NCBI RefSeq assembly: GCF_040436345.1
Contig: NC_133221.1
Span: 30,158,589-30,222,588 of the forward strand
DNA from: Pagrus major
Taxonomy: Eukaryota > Chordata > Actinopteri > Spariformes > Sparidae
Reading direction: 5' to 3'
Length of the DNA stretch: 64,000 nucleotides
Shown: piece by piece, positions 34,605-47,269 of the stretch
How the letters are laid out: each line of letters begins with the position of its first letter
Position numbering within the stretch: the first letter of the stretch is position 1
Program-made: the position numbers and the translations under genes
Notes under the pieces: model-generated
The model's database searches: none
What the model was told of the DNA's origin: nothing
Seen by the model: only the letters and a program-made list of their open reading frames with translations

Positions 34605-35714
34605 ATGGATGTTTTATGTTATCAATATTCTAAACAAACATTTTCCTTGAGTAGGTGTAAAATTGATCTTATGGAATTTGAGCATTTTAAGTAGTTCTAG
34701 CTTGAATTTTCTTCCTGAATTAATTAATACGAAAAATATAAAAATAAAGGATACTGAAATTAATTTGTTTTGAAATTTTGTAATTTAAAATTGACTATTG
34801 AAATCCTCAATATTTTGCTTGTAAAACCATTTATCTGAGTTCATGTGGTCTGAATTCCCTTGTTTTAAAGTGCAATGACTGATCAGTAACCTTTTTGGTG
34901 GGCAGCAGAAGCAAGCTGTGAAGCACTATTTAAGTTGATATGGTAAACTTTAACATTCATTTATAGTTTGTGCCCAGCATATGTCCAATATTCACTTTCT
35001 TGTGGCAGTTTTTGGTCTCTTCAAACTCCTGAGGGAAATATCTGGCACTTGAACGGCAACACGTGATGTTGTTTGTGGTCAGCGCACCATCAAGACACGA
35101 AATCTTTGCGTTTGTAACTCCAACAAGAGAAAGTACAATGGAACAACCATTCAAAGTCAGAATTCCTACTTGTAAACTCAGGGCAGGTCCACCCACCCTG
35201 ACTTCATGAAGAAGTCGTCTGATGTCACACTAGCAGAGTGGGAGGATGTACAGTATTTGAGAATGACAGTTATTTGCAGTAGGCTAAAGACTGGAATATT
35301 TAGATACTATTCGAAGTATAAAAAAAAGGTGCCATATAATAAAATGTATAATAGCATCTAGTTTGTTCATATATTCAATGAGGCTGCACTTCTGTGTACA
35401 CTTGCCAAAAAGACATCTTTTTACAGTCACAAGTTTTTTGTTTACATTAAGCGTCTTGCACCTGGAAGGCTTGGAGGTCGGAAAAAAGGAAATTTCAATG
35501 GATTGCAACACAACAAACCTGCTGAAAGGTACAGTGCGATACAAAAACGATGAGTCTCTCATCTTAGTGAATGTGATTTAGTGCAGATGCCAACTGGAAC
35601 TCCAATTCTGTTTTGCATGGCACTGATTTTAAGTTCAGTTGGAGTGTGTTTTACTGCCATCACATATTACTGCCTAGTTAGTTCTTCCAGCACTTCAAAA
35701 TAAAATGTCCATAG
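34605..35714. other. Intergenic between the plod1 and tpx2 tails
   Basis: AT-rich sequence without a recognised gene or element. Short open frames at 34957-35196 and 35284-35581 have no family resemblance that I can see. Confidence 0.45.
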
Positions 35715-36031
35715 TTACTGGTAATATTATAGCCTTTATTTAAAAGAGTTAATATAGCAAAAACAGTGAGGGACAGAAAATAATATACAATGAAAAAGGT
35801 TAAAATCTAAAGCTCAACGTGGAAAAGACAGAAAAAAAACTGAGCTTCAGTCCTTTGTGAATAGAGCTACAATTCAAATTTCATAGCCAGTATTCTGACT
35901 AACAATCTGAAATAGATGCAACATTTAATTTCAAGGGCTTCTGCCCAAAAAAAGAAAAATAATAAAAGTACAAAATAAAAACCTAGTTGGAACCTGGTCA
36001 TTTTACTACCGAGTGGAATGAGGCGAGCTGC
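35715..36031 (-). other. tpx2: tpx2 3' UTR
   Basis: This lies downstream of the tpx2 stop on the minus strand. An AATAAA on the minus strand lies at 35740-35735, so the transcript probably ends near 35715. The end is inferred from the signal alone. Confidence 0.5.
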
Positions 36032-36142
36032 TCACAGGCGGAAGCGGTCAGAGAAGTTTGGTGACTGGGGAACTGTGAGTGGAACTTCACTCTTCTTCAG
36101 TGCAACAGGTTTGTAGTGTCTGATGGGCTGAGCCTTGTGAAC
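36032..36142 (-). CDS. tpx2: tpx2 last coding exon, kinesin-5-binding tail
   Basis: This exon has 36 codons and TGA. The acceptor is CTCTGCAG. The peptide [17 protein letters not shown] continues to [16 protein letters not shown], the highly conserved end of TPX2 that in mammals and frog is needed for interaction with Eg5 (KIF11). Confidence 0.94.
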   Translation of the reverse strand, partial: VHKAQPIRHYKPVALKKSEVPLTVPQSPNFSDRFRL

Positions 36143-39100
36143 CTGCAGAGGAGGAAGACAAAGTCTATCAGACAAACTGCACTTTATACATCAGGCTAGC
36201 TGCATACACTGACATGCAGTTTTCACAAGGTCTGATCACACACTCACCATTTTACCAAGTTAGAGTCCAATATAATTTACCATAAATCAATGTGATCCAT
36301 AGTTGAGATTAAGGCTAGTAAAGAACATATGTTAATTACTGCCATATGTAATGGCTAGTTAAGAACATAAATTCATGTGGTGGTTACATGGATAAGTATT
36401 ATGCGTCAATGTCCCATGTGTGGGTAGAGTTTTTGGATTTTTACTTTAAGACAGAATTTTTTTCCCCCAGGGAATTAAAAAGGGATATTTCCCATTTTCA
36501 GGTTCTGGAAAAGATGGATTAGAATATCAAGTGAACATTCGCTTTTGATTTCATGCAGGACATGAGCAGAGGTAAATGTATTCCGCTACACTAGACATTC
36601 AGATCTGATCAAAAGTAATATTATCTCACAACAGCACCATAAAAAGCAGGCTACTGTGTACTGGTTCTCCCCCAGACAGACACAAGGCTCTTTTAGTGGA
36701 GCAGCTATCCCAGCTACAATACAGACAACAGTTCTTAAAAACTGCATCCTTGTTCCCTCTCACTTGCTCTGAAATTTGTTTTCAGAGAAATGTGACATTG
36801 AGGGAAAAGCCAGAGCCAGACAGCAGCTGCTCATGGCTGGCTGCCTCTCAGAACCATGCAAGTCACCATTAATGATTCAATGAGCTGTCAGTGTGCTGTC
36901 ACACACTACATAGCTGTAAGGCCAGTCCTCTCAAAAAGGTCTTCGAGACAGTGAGAGCCCCCGATGCATTGTAATTTGGGACTATATAAATATAACTGAC
37001 TTGAATCTACGTAAGTGAACTAACCTGTTCTTGTCGCATCCTGGAAATCTCCTCTTTCTTTCTCTGCTCCTCCTCTCGTCTCTGCTCCTCCTCCATGAAC
37101 GTCCTGAGAGCCTCCTTCTCACTGGCCAGTCGCTCATACTCCTGCCGCTCCCGGGCCCGCCGCTCTGTAGACAGCTCGAAGGCCTCCACAACTGTAGAAG
37201 AATGGAGGAGTTCTGAAGAGTGCCGCGACAGAGGGTGGTGAAAGTGACAGGAACATAGTGAGTTACACAACAATGAAGAACATTTCACCTTCACAGCAGG
37301 AAGCTGAAACACACTTCAAGGTTTGAATAATATCACAGACAGCTGGGTCAGGTCAGGGACAACAAGTCTAACGTGGTTGTATTAGCAGGGAGAAAGTGCA
37401 TAACTCGCTAACCTGCATCAACATATTACCATTGTGTCTTACTGCACATAACTACCCAAGGAAAGGGCAGCAGGACAAATAAATCACAGACAAGTAAAAA
37501 AGCAGCCAAAGAAAAGATCCAGGAATGTGTTTGGGTCAGTGGTGCAGCTCTGCATGTTAGTCTTACCTACTGTAGCCCGGCTCTCCTTTCTGGGCTGGAA
37601 AGGTTCTTTAAGAGTGACCGTGTTGGGCCTGGCTTTGAATACTGTCGCTTCCTCCTGTTGTTTCTGCTCTTCTTTTACCTACAAGGCACAGAGGTTAGGT
37701 TTGAATTCCAAGGACTGTCACTGAGAATAAATCTGTTCCTGTGTGCTCGGTGGAAAATCGTGTCGCACCATCTGCTCCCAGCGACTGCTCCTCACAGCGC
37801 CACGTTCATCTATGAGCAGTCTGAAGGGCTCTGGCTTTGTGGGCTCCAGCTTCTTCTTCTCGGGGAGGTTCACAGTGTCGAAGTCTGGAAGTGGCTGTGC
37901 TTTGAACTGAGGTACCTGGAAAAGTTGGAAACGAGATGTGATTTAGCAAGTTGTCCTTATTCTGGGGTCTAAGGACACAGATTCAGGACGAGTGACTCCA
38001 CCTCCTCATTTCGCTTGTCCTCCAGCCTCTTCTCTTTCAACGCCCTCCTCTCTCGTTCCCTCTCCTCAAAGGAGAAAGGACAGACCTCCACGTGGTGGTG
38101 CTCTGGGAGGCGGGGCTGGAAGGGGAGACCAAAGTGAGGCACTGGGGGGGCCTTGACTGGTGAGGGCTGTTTGACCTGACAAAAAGAAAAGCCCAAGCAG
38201 GTTTAAGGCTGTTAACATGGGGATGGCTGAGGTGGATCTGTATGTTCAGTGAGTGAAGGGGAAGAGAACTGAGCAGTTTTCAAATTCAAGACAAGCAAAA
38301 AAGTGTTCCTTACTTCCACAACCCTGGGCTCCCTATGGACCCTGTTCTTGAGAGCAAAAGCTGGAGATTCTGGCACAGTTGCAGGCAGAACCTTCCTCTC
38401 TGGCAAACCCTGTTGATGGGAAGTATTTTTTACTACAGTCATGATAACAACCTTATTATATTCTCAATAAAAAAAAAGTGTAGTTAGTGTAAACCCTTGT
38501 ATTCAACCCTGAACTGGTCACAGGGTTTAAACTCACCACTACTCCTTCCAGGATCTTTTTGGATAGAGGCTGGGATTTAAACGTGTGCAGCTTCTCTTCT
38601 CCTTCCTGAGGCTTGGTGGCCTGTCTCTCCTGGAGCCTTTTTTCAATCTGCAGCTCGAATCCTTCAGGTACAGTGGGTTCCTTCACTGCAGGCTTCTTTA
38701 GGCCCTCTACGCCCTCTAATATTTTCCTGTTCAGCTCCAGGGCCTTGAATTTAAACCTGTGATTGAAACACAACATTAGCTAAAGGCCCTTAGAATATCA
38801 ACATGTGTTGCTCCGACAGGTAGGCACTGTAAGTTACAGTGTAAATTCCTGGCAGGGGGTCGACTGCACAAGCCTTCCTAAAAAGTCAGTCCAGACAGTT
38901 CAGTGTGTTGGAGCTCTCGTGGCTCTGAAGACTACACTTCCAATTGATTATAACAGCTGCCCCCTCAATAAGATGGAATAATTATAAATTATATAAAAAA
39001 GGAACCCTTTCAAGTCTCTGAAAGTGGACACAACACCTCTGAGCCATCATTCATCAGTAAACATGATGCTTATTTAAAATGCATTTACAGGTGCGTCTTC

Positions 39101-42100
39101 ACATTTCACACCTATGCACATTTGGTCGATTGCTGCAGAAAATGGGCTTGACCGCTAGTTTGAGGAAGTGACATAGCAGGTGACAAACAAGAAGGGGTAA
39201 AGCAAAATGGTCTTACTTGTTAAGTTTTTCCACCTCTTCAGCCTCCAGCTCAGCACTGCTCTTCACAGCAGGTGGCCGGCTTCTCTGGTTGGTTATCAGG
39301 TGTGGAGTGTGAGGGTGGGTGAGCTTAAGGTGGTCGCCCTTCACTGGGGATGGTCCTAACAGACAGTTATAACCCATGTCATTCATTTGTACACTTACAC
39401 CTAAAATGTGTCACTGAATGTTGTAAAAAAAATAAAGACAGACATACACACCTCTCTCTTGACTCTTGCGACTGCGCAAATGGTAGCGGTCAGGGGTTCG
39501 TTTCTGAAACTGCTGTATCTGCTGAGCCATGGGCACATAGGCAGATGGCTCCTCCACCTTTCTCTTGTTACCCTTTGACAGGTTGAAGGGTTTGGGCACT
39601 GTGGCACCTTTCATAGCCTTTGCCTGGAAAAACAAACAAATAAATTACAGCTATAAAAAGGTTAAGGAAAAGGTTTCTTCAAGTGGTCAACATGTTGTAA
39701 GATGTCTTGGATCACTTTCCTCCTTGCTCACGGTTGACATTTCAAGATATCTGCTGTATCTTACACTTAAGTTTCCTCTTTAGCTCTTTTGGGAGTTAAA
39801 GGGAGGTAAATTATTGCTGGTGAAAACCTAACATTTTACAGATTTTGCTCTTAAAATAACTAAATAACAGAGGACTTTTATTGTGAAGAATGCATAGGAA
39901 ATGAAATGTTTATAAACTTATTAGCGGAGCTTTGTGGGCAGCCATTCCTCAATAGTACTAAAGGGGAAGAGTGTATTTCCAGCAACTCCCTTGATCAATA
40001 TTAAAGACAAGTGCATCATCAGTTTAAAGAAAAGGGCACTCCTTCAAGCAGGTAGCCCTGTTGTCGTGCAATAGCGAACTGGGCAGCACTTGGCTGACAT
40101 GAGTCAAACCAGGTCAACCTGAGCCAGCACAACAATGGGAAAAACCCCATTAGTTGGTGGAGCCGACCACATTACTGTTGTTTGGTCCTGTAACGTTGCT
40201 TTGTGGGTTGAAGTGTGGGTCATTTATTTTGTTTGATGAGTGAAGGATCTGTTTAGCTGTCAGACTGAACACCATCCGACCGACACACCCGCCCAGGCGC
40301 TGCCGGCAATTCCATTCACACAGACGCTGTCTCGCCTCTGTTTCCGCTCAGTTACTACTCCGCTGGCAGATCAGAGGTGGAATGAAACTGTCCCCGCAAT
40401 ATCGGCGCAAGACTTCCACCTTAAAAGGGCAGTTTGAAAGGGGCTTGTGTTTACAGCCGTCCTGTCACCTTTACACAATATTAACAACTTTAATATCAAT
40501 CAGGGAGTTTCAGTTGCAGGTTATGTGCATTGTGATTTTGTTGGAGAGCCAGTCTGTGGGAATGTTTTGGGATCCTAGTTGCCTGAATTGCAATTTAACA
40601 CAGTCCAGGGGAACCATTAAGGATCTAGGTTTAACGCTTTAGTCCCACAGACTGCAGTATAGCTTGAAGGTGATTGCATTCATGAAGTACTCACTGGTGA
40701 GGAGGGTTTGCGGAGCTGAGTAATGAAGTCCACTTCCTTGTGAGCAGTGTTGGATGAAGTGGTTGCCTTAGAGCGGGTGTTTGTGTTGAAATGGAATTCT
40801 TTAGGAACTGTTGCCGATAGGACCATCTTCTTTGGTAGTGGATCTAAAACAGTAAACATTGTTTTCAAGTTGTGAGACCAATCTAAACCCCAAATGTGAC
40901 AGTACAGCTTGTAGCCAGGACATGTATTAAAAAAACAACACACACCCAGAGCATTTACTGAGGGTTACAGGTGCACATAAAGTAATATCTACTCACTGCC
41001 AGCCAGAGCAGCTTTGTAGCTGGCCTCATTCTTCTTGCGATGCAGAGCCACTTCCTTCTGGAGGTTCCTGATGCGCTCCAGCTCCTGTTCTTCAGAGCTA
41101 CTTGGCCTATTTGGACACAACCATCAAAAAATTGTAATCAACTGTACCTCGTTTATCCACCTCAGTGTCTGATTATCCGAAAATATCCTATTTAAGTCTT
41201 GCAGAGCTCCACTTTCAATAAAGGGTATTGAAATACTGAAGTTTTGTTCTCGAGTACTCCTTGCCCATCAACCAAGTCTAAGAGAATGACATGGGTTTCA
41301 ACATCAATTGTAGACTCACTCAGTGTTTGTAGTAGTGGAAGCTTCTGCACGGGTCTTGGGTGCAGCCCTGGAATTTAGCTGCCCAGTCCTGCGCGAGACA
41401 CTGCTGCGTTTTGGGGCTGGTCGAGCAACCGGACTCCTTGAACAAAACAGTTAGAATTGAAATCTTGGGGTGGGAAAGGTAACACAAAAGGTGGGATTTT
41501 GTCTGGGTCTTTTACACAACATTTTTCTATAAAAAAAAAAAATGTAAAGAGGAACCAGTCTGTGTTGGTAATGGATTTTTACAGTCTACACAGTGTCCAA
41601 AGGACTTGCTGTAAAGGGCAGGAGATCAGTTTAAGAAAGATTCGACAGGACAGTCAAACTTACTTTTTGTGTTTCTTTGATGGTGGTGCAGCTGGACCGC
41701 TGGTTAGCTCTTTACGTTTGGAAACCCTAAAAATAAACCAAAGAGAAAATTAAAGTCAGAATGAAATTGAATCCAATACAATATACTTTATTGTCCCCTT
41801 GGGGAAATTTTTCTTGGGCTCAGTGCTGCACTGACAGTTATCAAATTGATTACATCTACATAAAAGCTGCAAAGATAGGTTGCTCTTTAATAGCTCACTG
41901 TTCCAACTTACCCAACAGATAGATATAGAGGAATTGGATCAGTTGATTGGTCACATGCTACGTTTTCCTTTGAGTTTTTAATTGCTTGGGTTTAGGATTA
42001 ATGCCACAGTATATTTACATGATGTGCCAGAAACATCGGACATGTACAAATTGTACATGCTTCATTTGATATAATGTGAAGCCTACACCTCTGCCACAGA

Positions 42101-43889
42101 GTGAAACTGTTAAGAGAATTGCCATTGCAAAATCTGTACCTGCATGGTTGGGCAGGGGGTTGATTAGCAGTACTCCTCTTTGGTCGGGCATCAGTCCGAG
42201 CAGGACTTCCAGCACCCCAGGTTGTGACGATGTTGGGAGGTGGAGCCATGGATGTGCTAGGAACTGGAATATTGAGCAGTCCATATGGGTTAACAAGAAC
42301 CAATTAATGAGGATTATTTAGTGGATAACAGAAGACCACATACTAAACTAGAACCACATATGAGTTCAGCCTTGAATAGTTAGTGTATTAATGATGGATC
42401 TAATTCAAAACAAACAAACAAACAAACAAAGGCTACTAACCAGAGTCCACATCTTTGACTTGTGGGGTTACGATGGCTCGTGGCAGGCTGTGCCTATCAC
42501 CTCTCTGAAAGGGTCGGTCAAGTCTCAAAGGTGTTATAAGGTGACCATCTGCTCCCGTGGCCTGTTCGTCTGCATATAAGAGATAGTTTAAAATTAGAAA
42601 GCTGTGGACTCCTTTGCAGATTCTTTGATGGATATTTTAACCTACGTATTGGGTGTGTTCAAAGTCTTTTCACAGCATTTGTAATAACACTTTATTGCAC
42701 AATCAAAACATTTCAAAATGACCCATTATGCCCCATACAGAATTCACAACCTGCTGAAAGCCAAACAGCCAAATACAAACACCTATTGTATTGTTATGAT
42801 GTACAAATGGTACCAAGATCACAAATTTGCTTAATTCTTTGCAATCCTGCACAAAGTGTCACTCATGTCCATTGAAGTATTAAGCAACGCCAAAACATCT
42901 AGTAAGTTGGATGTGAGCATTCTAAAAACAACATCTGTACAGATGTGAAGCCCTGACAGCTCAATAATAAAGCTATTGTCTTGTATTTCTTTCCTCCATG
43001 TTTGATTATTGATGTTTAACTTATGTGGTTTAAGAGGGAGAGGACTGCTCCGCCGATTTATATAGACAGCAGCAATCTGATGTGATGCTGAGAAGTCATG
43101 TAAAAAATGTTGGTTGAACAGAAATCATGGATTGTATGCGTAGCATTTTAATAGGCTACCCTGTCGTAATTAAATGAATTGGAGAGTGTGTACAAACTGA
43201 TGTGTGCCTGATAAGATTTTAATAAATCAGATCCAACAGGATGTGCGTGTTCCTGTGACATCCTATGCAGAAAACTGTACAACTTGACTGCAGCTTTACC
43301 CCCTCTGCCTACTCCTGCTGCCACCTGATCTCATCTGTTTTCCAGGCCAGGCGGAGTTGAGCTCCATCCTAATAGTTAGGGATCCTAAATATTCAAAGAG
43401 CATCTAAACTCACGGACATATAAATAGCAAAACAAGCGCTGATTTACACACTGTTTACATTTATATCTCAGGAAAGTTGGAGGGGTGGGGCTGCACCAAT
43501 GACACTCACTTCCTGTGTGTTAACAGACTTCTCCTAACAAAAACACTCAGAGAATGCGTTTGTTTTTTTGTCCACCTACACCAACTTATATGCAGTGAAG
43601 CCAACAGAGAGACAGAAGCTGGTGACTGTATAAGTGGAGCAGCTCGTCTAAACCAGTTTACCCACATGTGATACAAAATAGAGGATGCAGACAGAATCAG
43701 CAAATGCTTGTTGTGGTCTCACCAATACCTGACTAAACGTATTGTCAGTCAGCTGTAAACGTATAATGGAGACTCACCAAACCACTTGTCGTCGCTTTCA
43801 GCATTTTCCAGTTCTTTCAGGTCGACTACTTGGGATGGGGCATCAAATTCGTAGCGTTCAGAGACATCACCGCAGTCGCTTTCGGCCAT
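36032..43889 (-). CDS. tpx2: TPX2, spindle assembly factor and Aurora-A activator, complete
   Basis: This microtubule-associated nuclear protein is released from importin by RanGTP, nucleates spindle microtubules and activates Aurora-A. Coding exons in gene order (minus strand): 43889-43778, 42569-42441, 42263-42140, 41726-41664, 41436-41320, 41106-40997, 40843-40695, 39623-39452, 39355-39217, 38756-38537, 38409-38314, 38175-38002, 37915-37769, 37678-37567, 37191-37025, 36142-36032. All phases join, giving 713 residues (human 747). Visible features: N-terminal Aurora-A motif (RYEFDAPS, then DKWF); NLS ([10 protein letters not shown]); repeated FKA/PxF TPX2 modules ([44 protein letters not shown]); acidic/basic coiled-coil [15 protein letters not shown]; kinesin-5-binding C-terminus [13 protein letters not shown] ... 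[13 protein letters not shown]. Donors of exons 12 (GTGGAG) and 13 (GTGCGA) are weak. Confidence 0.95.
39452..39623 (-). CDS. tpx2: tpx2 exon 8, nuclear-localisation and conserved central module
   Basis: The exon is 172 nt and encodes [18 protein letters not shown], then [23 protein letters not shown] corresponds to the importin-alpha-binding NLS of TPX2, the switch controlled by RanGTP. Splice sites are TTTTTCCAG and GTGTGT. Confidence 0.9.
43100..43370. repeat. Dispersed repeat family F, copy 1
   Basis: Words such as GTGTGTACAAACTG and the GGATGTG, CTTCCTG/CATCCTA and TTACCCCCT...CTGCTGCC order are shared with 51700-51960. It lies in tpx2 intron 1. Confidence 0.5.
43778..43889 (-). CDS. 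tpx2: tpx2 first coding exon, Aurora-A-binding segment
   Basis: The ATG at 43889-43887 opens 37 codons plus one base and ends at GTGAGT. The RYEFDAPS box (Tyr13, Phe15) corresponds to the YSYDAPS box of mammalian TPX2 (Tyr8, Tyr10), and DKWF (Trp36, Phe37) to the Trp/Phe pair that docks on Aurora-A. An acceptor TTTAG/gtgag at about 43920 upstream fits a non-coding first exon. Confidence 0.9.
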
Positions 43890-44383
43890 TATCTCAAGCT
43901 GTGTTTGTCGACAACTCACCTAAACAAACCAGCAAACACGACAAATTTATATTTGAAAAAGGGTAATCGGAGTAGAGCCTGCGTCGAGTTAATCGTTAAA
44001 GCTAGCGATTTAAGATTGGCCTAAATGTAACGAACGCCAGCTAGATTAGCGTTAACATCTGATTGTTGTACTTTTCAAGGGAAATGCCTGGTCGAATTAC
44101 GTTAACAGACTGCAAAATACATTCACAAGACATGAGTACTTTCTGTATGAGCTGTACTTTCATGTAACGACACCGAGGACAAAACAACAGACTCGCTCGC
44201 GTTAACGCAACATTAGAACACAACAAGTCTTCATTAGCAAACGTTAATAGATAGCATAGCATCACATTAATCAAACTATCAGCTAATTCTAATAAACACG
44301 TTTAGTATTGCTACATTCATGTGGCTATTCTATTAAATATGAAGGTTTCTGCGGTAAATAAGTGAGAATTGTTTGAAACCTTA

Positions 44384-44540
44384 CCGCAGCCGTCTGCTCT
44401 CGCACTCACACGGTTGAAACTGCAGACCGTTAGCGCTCAAAATGCTTACCTTTTGAATCAGCCAATGGCTAACGTCATGTACGTCAGCACGCCGCTTATT
44501 GGCTAGTATAAGCCAACTTTCTGGCATGACCACGTGATCA
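44384..44540 (-). promoter_or_regulatory. tpx2 non-coding first exon and cell-cycle-type promoter
   Basis: On the minus strand a donor GCTGCG/GTAAGG lies at about 44384-44383, fitting a short untranslated exon. Upstream are a CHR-like TTCAAA (44457-44452), two CCAAT boxes in opposite orientation (44466-44462 and 44498-44502, centres 36 bases apart), two TGACGT half-CREs between them, and a CACGTG E-box near 44531. CHR plus paired CCAAT boxes is the known arrangement of G2/M genes driven by NF-Y and MuvB/B-Myb complexes, of which TPX2 is one. The start site is inferred. Confidence 0.6.
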
Positions 44541-45640
44541 AAATACAACTTTTTAAAAAAAACTTTATTTAAGAAAGAACAATTTACAAAGAGTTCAGAT
44601 AAATCAAACAGTACATACAATCACATTGATTAATTATTAGTTATTTTAATATAAATTTGGAAAGCGATCTGGAGAATTTCTGTTTGTGTATAAAGAATTT
44701 AGCATATAGTATGATGAAATTGATCACATACTCAAGATTGCTAATATCTGGATTATTATATTAACAAACAATATCTTTAAGCTTAAGCGAGTAGACAATG
44801 TTAGTAGGTTTTTTAAAAAATGGGACTCTAGGTTTATTAAATATTTCACAATCAAAAAAGAGGTGAGCGATTGCTTTTAGTTTGTTTACAAAATGTACAA
44901 GACATAATAATATCTGTAAATTTAGCAACAACACAGTTAACAGCACAGGTTCAATGTGTATGAACTGAAAAGAATGTCTTACTTCAAACCACTAAAGATA
45001 AACAGACATTGAAATGGATTGGTGACGGCAGAGTTCAGATAATCAACTGGTCAGAGCAGTATGTAAAAGTGTTTCTTTCATCTGAGCCCTTATGTCCCCA
45101 CCACTTTTTCAAACACAACACTGAGAATACCGAGCTACCTTCTTCTTAACTGGGGACCCAGGGAGAGCTGCCGGTGTGGGAGCTCCTATCTTTGTAATGA
45201 TTTCTGGATTGATTTTGTTATATTAAAGTGAGCTAACTAAGTGATTGGGCGAGTGTGTACTTGCTTATACTATATTTAATATTTTTTCCTATTTGACTTT
45301 GTCCTGTACGATTCCTATAGGATAGTCTGATATGACTTTATCCTCTAGGATTGTAGGATTTATCCTAGGACTTTATCCTTCAGGAACATATGGGATTGCT
45401 TCCAAAATAAAGTAGACTTTTCAATTGGAAATTGTCATTAGAAGGCTTTTTGACTGGGGAGGTGAAAAGTTGACCCCATGAAACATGTTGATTTGCTTAA
45501 AGAAACACATATGGAAAAAGAAATAAACGCAGAAAAATAAATACAAATACAGAAATTTGAAAATGGATAACTAAATAAAATGAAAAATTAAATGAGAACA
45601 TAGGTAGATAGATAGATTGATGTGTGTCAGCTACAATGTC
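44541..45640. other. Intergenic between tpx2 and rhoa, left part
   Basis: AT-rich sequence with no supported gene. The stretch at 45290-45400 has several related TATCCT/TTATCC words (CTTTATCCTCTAGGATTG, ATCCTAGGACTTTATCC) that look like a short decayed tandem array. Confidence 0.4.
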
Positions 45641-45654
45641 CATCCATGCTATTT

Positions 45655-45860
45655 TTACTGTATGTAGGGACAACAAAAAGAAAACTGAAAGAGAGAATTG
45701 CTGAACACAAACATGCCATCCAGACCTGAGATAAACTGGAAAAACTGTAACAAAGAGAAACATGTTGGATCTTTAAGTTAAGGACCATTACAAGTCCAGG
45801 CCTGAATGAAGAGCTGAACTATGCTCCATATCTGAGAAGACAAGTTTCTCCACGGGGACA
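45655..45860 (+). pseudogene. GIY-YIG endonuclease relic of a retroelement
   Basis: A short frame from 45661 reads YVGTTKRKLKERIAEHKHAI, the core of a GIY-YIG endonuclease as found in Penelope-like and some other retroelements. It is followed by frame breaks. Similarity further on (about 45760-45845) cannot be followed in one frame. It is a dead fragment. Confidence 0.6.
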
Positions 45861-46254
45861 ATAAAGTATATCGTATTGTATCTGTAATTATATTTGTTGT
45901 GATGCGATGACCTCCTTCACCACTCCTCTTCCCTTTAGTCCCTGTACACTCCCCCTAGTGTCTCCTCATTGCAGAACCAAACATGATAAGACAGAAAAGG
46001 TGATGGAAGGAGAAGGAAATGACAGTATCTGAGAAGTTAGGTGAGACTTAATAATATCATGTCAGTTGCATACATGTCATGAACATGCTGTTGAACATGT
46101 TTTGAACCTAATCCTTTTATTTGTTAACCCTGTTAATGCAGTGACTGTAAAGAGTAGAACAATACTCAATTTATATATATTCTTTAACCTTAATTTATTT
46201 TGGGGGAGTTTCACTGAAAGCAATGCTCTCTTTTTCAGGAACGCCCTGATCACA

Positions 46255-46935
46255 TTCACAAAGTTACCCATTCACACTTGAAAGCTCCTTGGTACAACCA
46301 CCTTGCTCAAGGGCACCTCAATGGTGGTAGAGAGGGAGGGGCAAGTGCTGCCGGTCCGGGGATTAGGCTACCACAGCCACCCAATATGACTTCAGCAACC
46401 TGCGTGTGGCAGGTGTGTGGTTAAGGGGTGCGGGGGCTACTCCTGAAGCCCAATGTCACCTCCACAGTCTTGAGCAGGTTCAGCTCCAGATGGTTCTGAC
46501 CACAACAGAGGGCCAGCTGTTCCACCTCCTGTCTGTATGCAGACTCATCACCGTCCCAGATGAGACCGATGACTGTGATGTCGTCTGCAAACTTCAGGAG
46601 TTCCACAGAAGGGTCCCCTGAAATGCAGTCATTTGTGTAGAGGGAGAGGAGCAGTGGAGAGACACACCCCTGGGCACAGAGAGCTGGGTGAGCTTCTGTT
46701 GGAGGATCTCAGGATCCTTGTGTTGTTCCCTGGGGAGTCGAGGATATATAGGATGTATTGCAGTCCCATGTTAACTGCATCATCCACCGACCTGTTTGTC
46801 CGGTAGGCAAGCTGCAGGGGGTCCAGCAGGGGGCCCAGCAGGGGGGTTGTGATGTCCTTCAGGTGGCTCAATACCAGTCTCTCGAAGTTTTTCAGTTCTG
46901 CCATTGTTTTTTTGGCAGAATTCTCCACTCTGCAC
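46255..46935 (-). pseudogene. Truncated LINE reverse transcriptase relic
   Basis: On the minus strand 46928-46680 encodes FERLVLSHLKDITTPLL and LAYRTNRSVDDAVNMGLQYI, and 46606-46430 encodes ELLKFADDITVIGLIWDGDE and EVEQLALCCGQNHLELN. These are two blocks of a non-LTR reverse transcriptase of the kind common in fish; FADD is the catalytic motif. The part between them is largely deleted and the frames differ, so the copy is inactive. The block at 46290-46390 (TTGCTCAAGGGCACCTCAAT) is another common repeat piece. Confidence 0.8.
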
Positions 46936-47269
46936 CCTGTTGACCATTCAAGAACACCTCAAATCAGGACACATGTCTCTAATTCCTCCGGTCACTCTCT
47001 AGACCTGAGCAACGTAATCAAGGGTCCGGGATGTTAGACACACCTACTGGGCTCAAAACCTCATGCTCCTTGGCCCACGATGCTTGACATGAACATGGTC
47101 AAATTTGTTGAAACTATAGGCTGTAATAGTGTATTATTATTATATAGTAAAAGTAGTATAGTAAAGTAAACTTGATTATCTGCCTCAATCAATTTTCTAA
47201 CCTGTAATCTCTCTCTGTCTCTCAAGATGTAAGGACAGCCTGACGAGACAATAGGTCAGACCACTAAAA

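Noticed and set aside
46421-46928. Minus-strand frames as a host gene
   Set aside because: They are two blocks of a decayed LINE reverse transcriptase (FADD motif).
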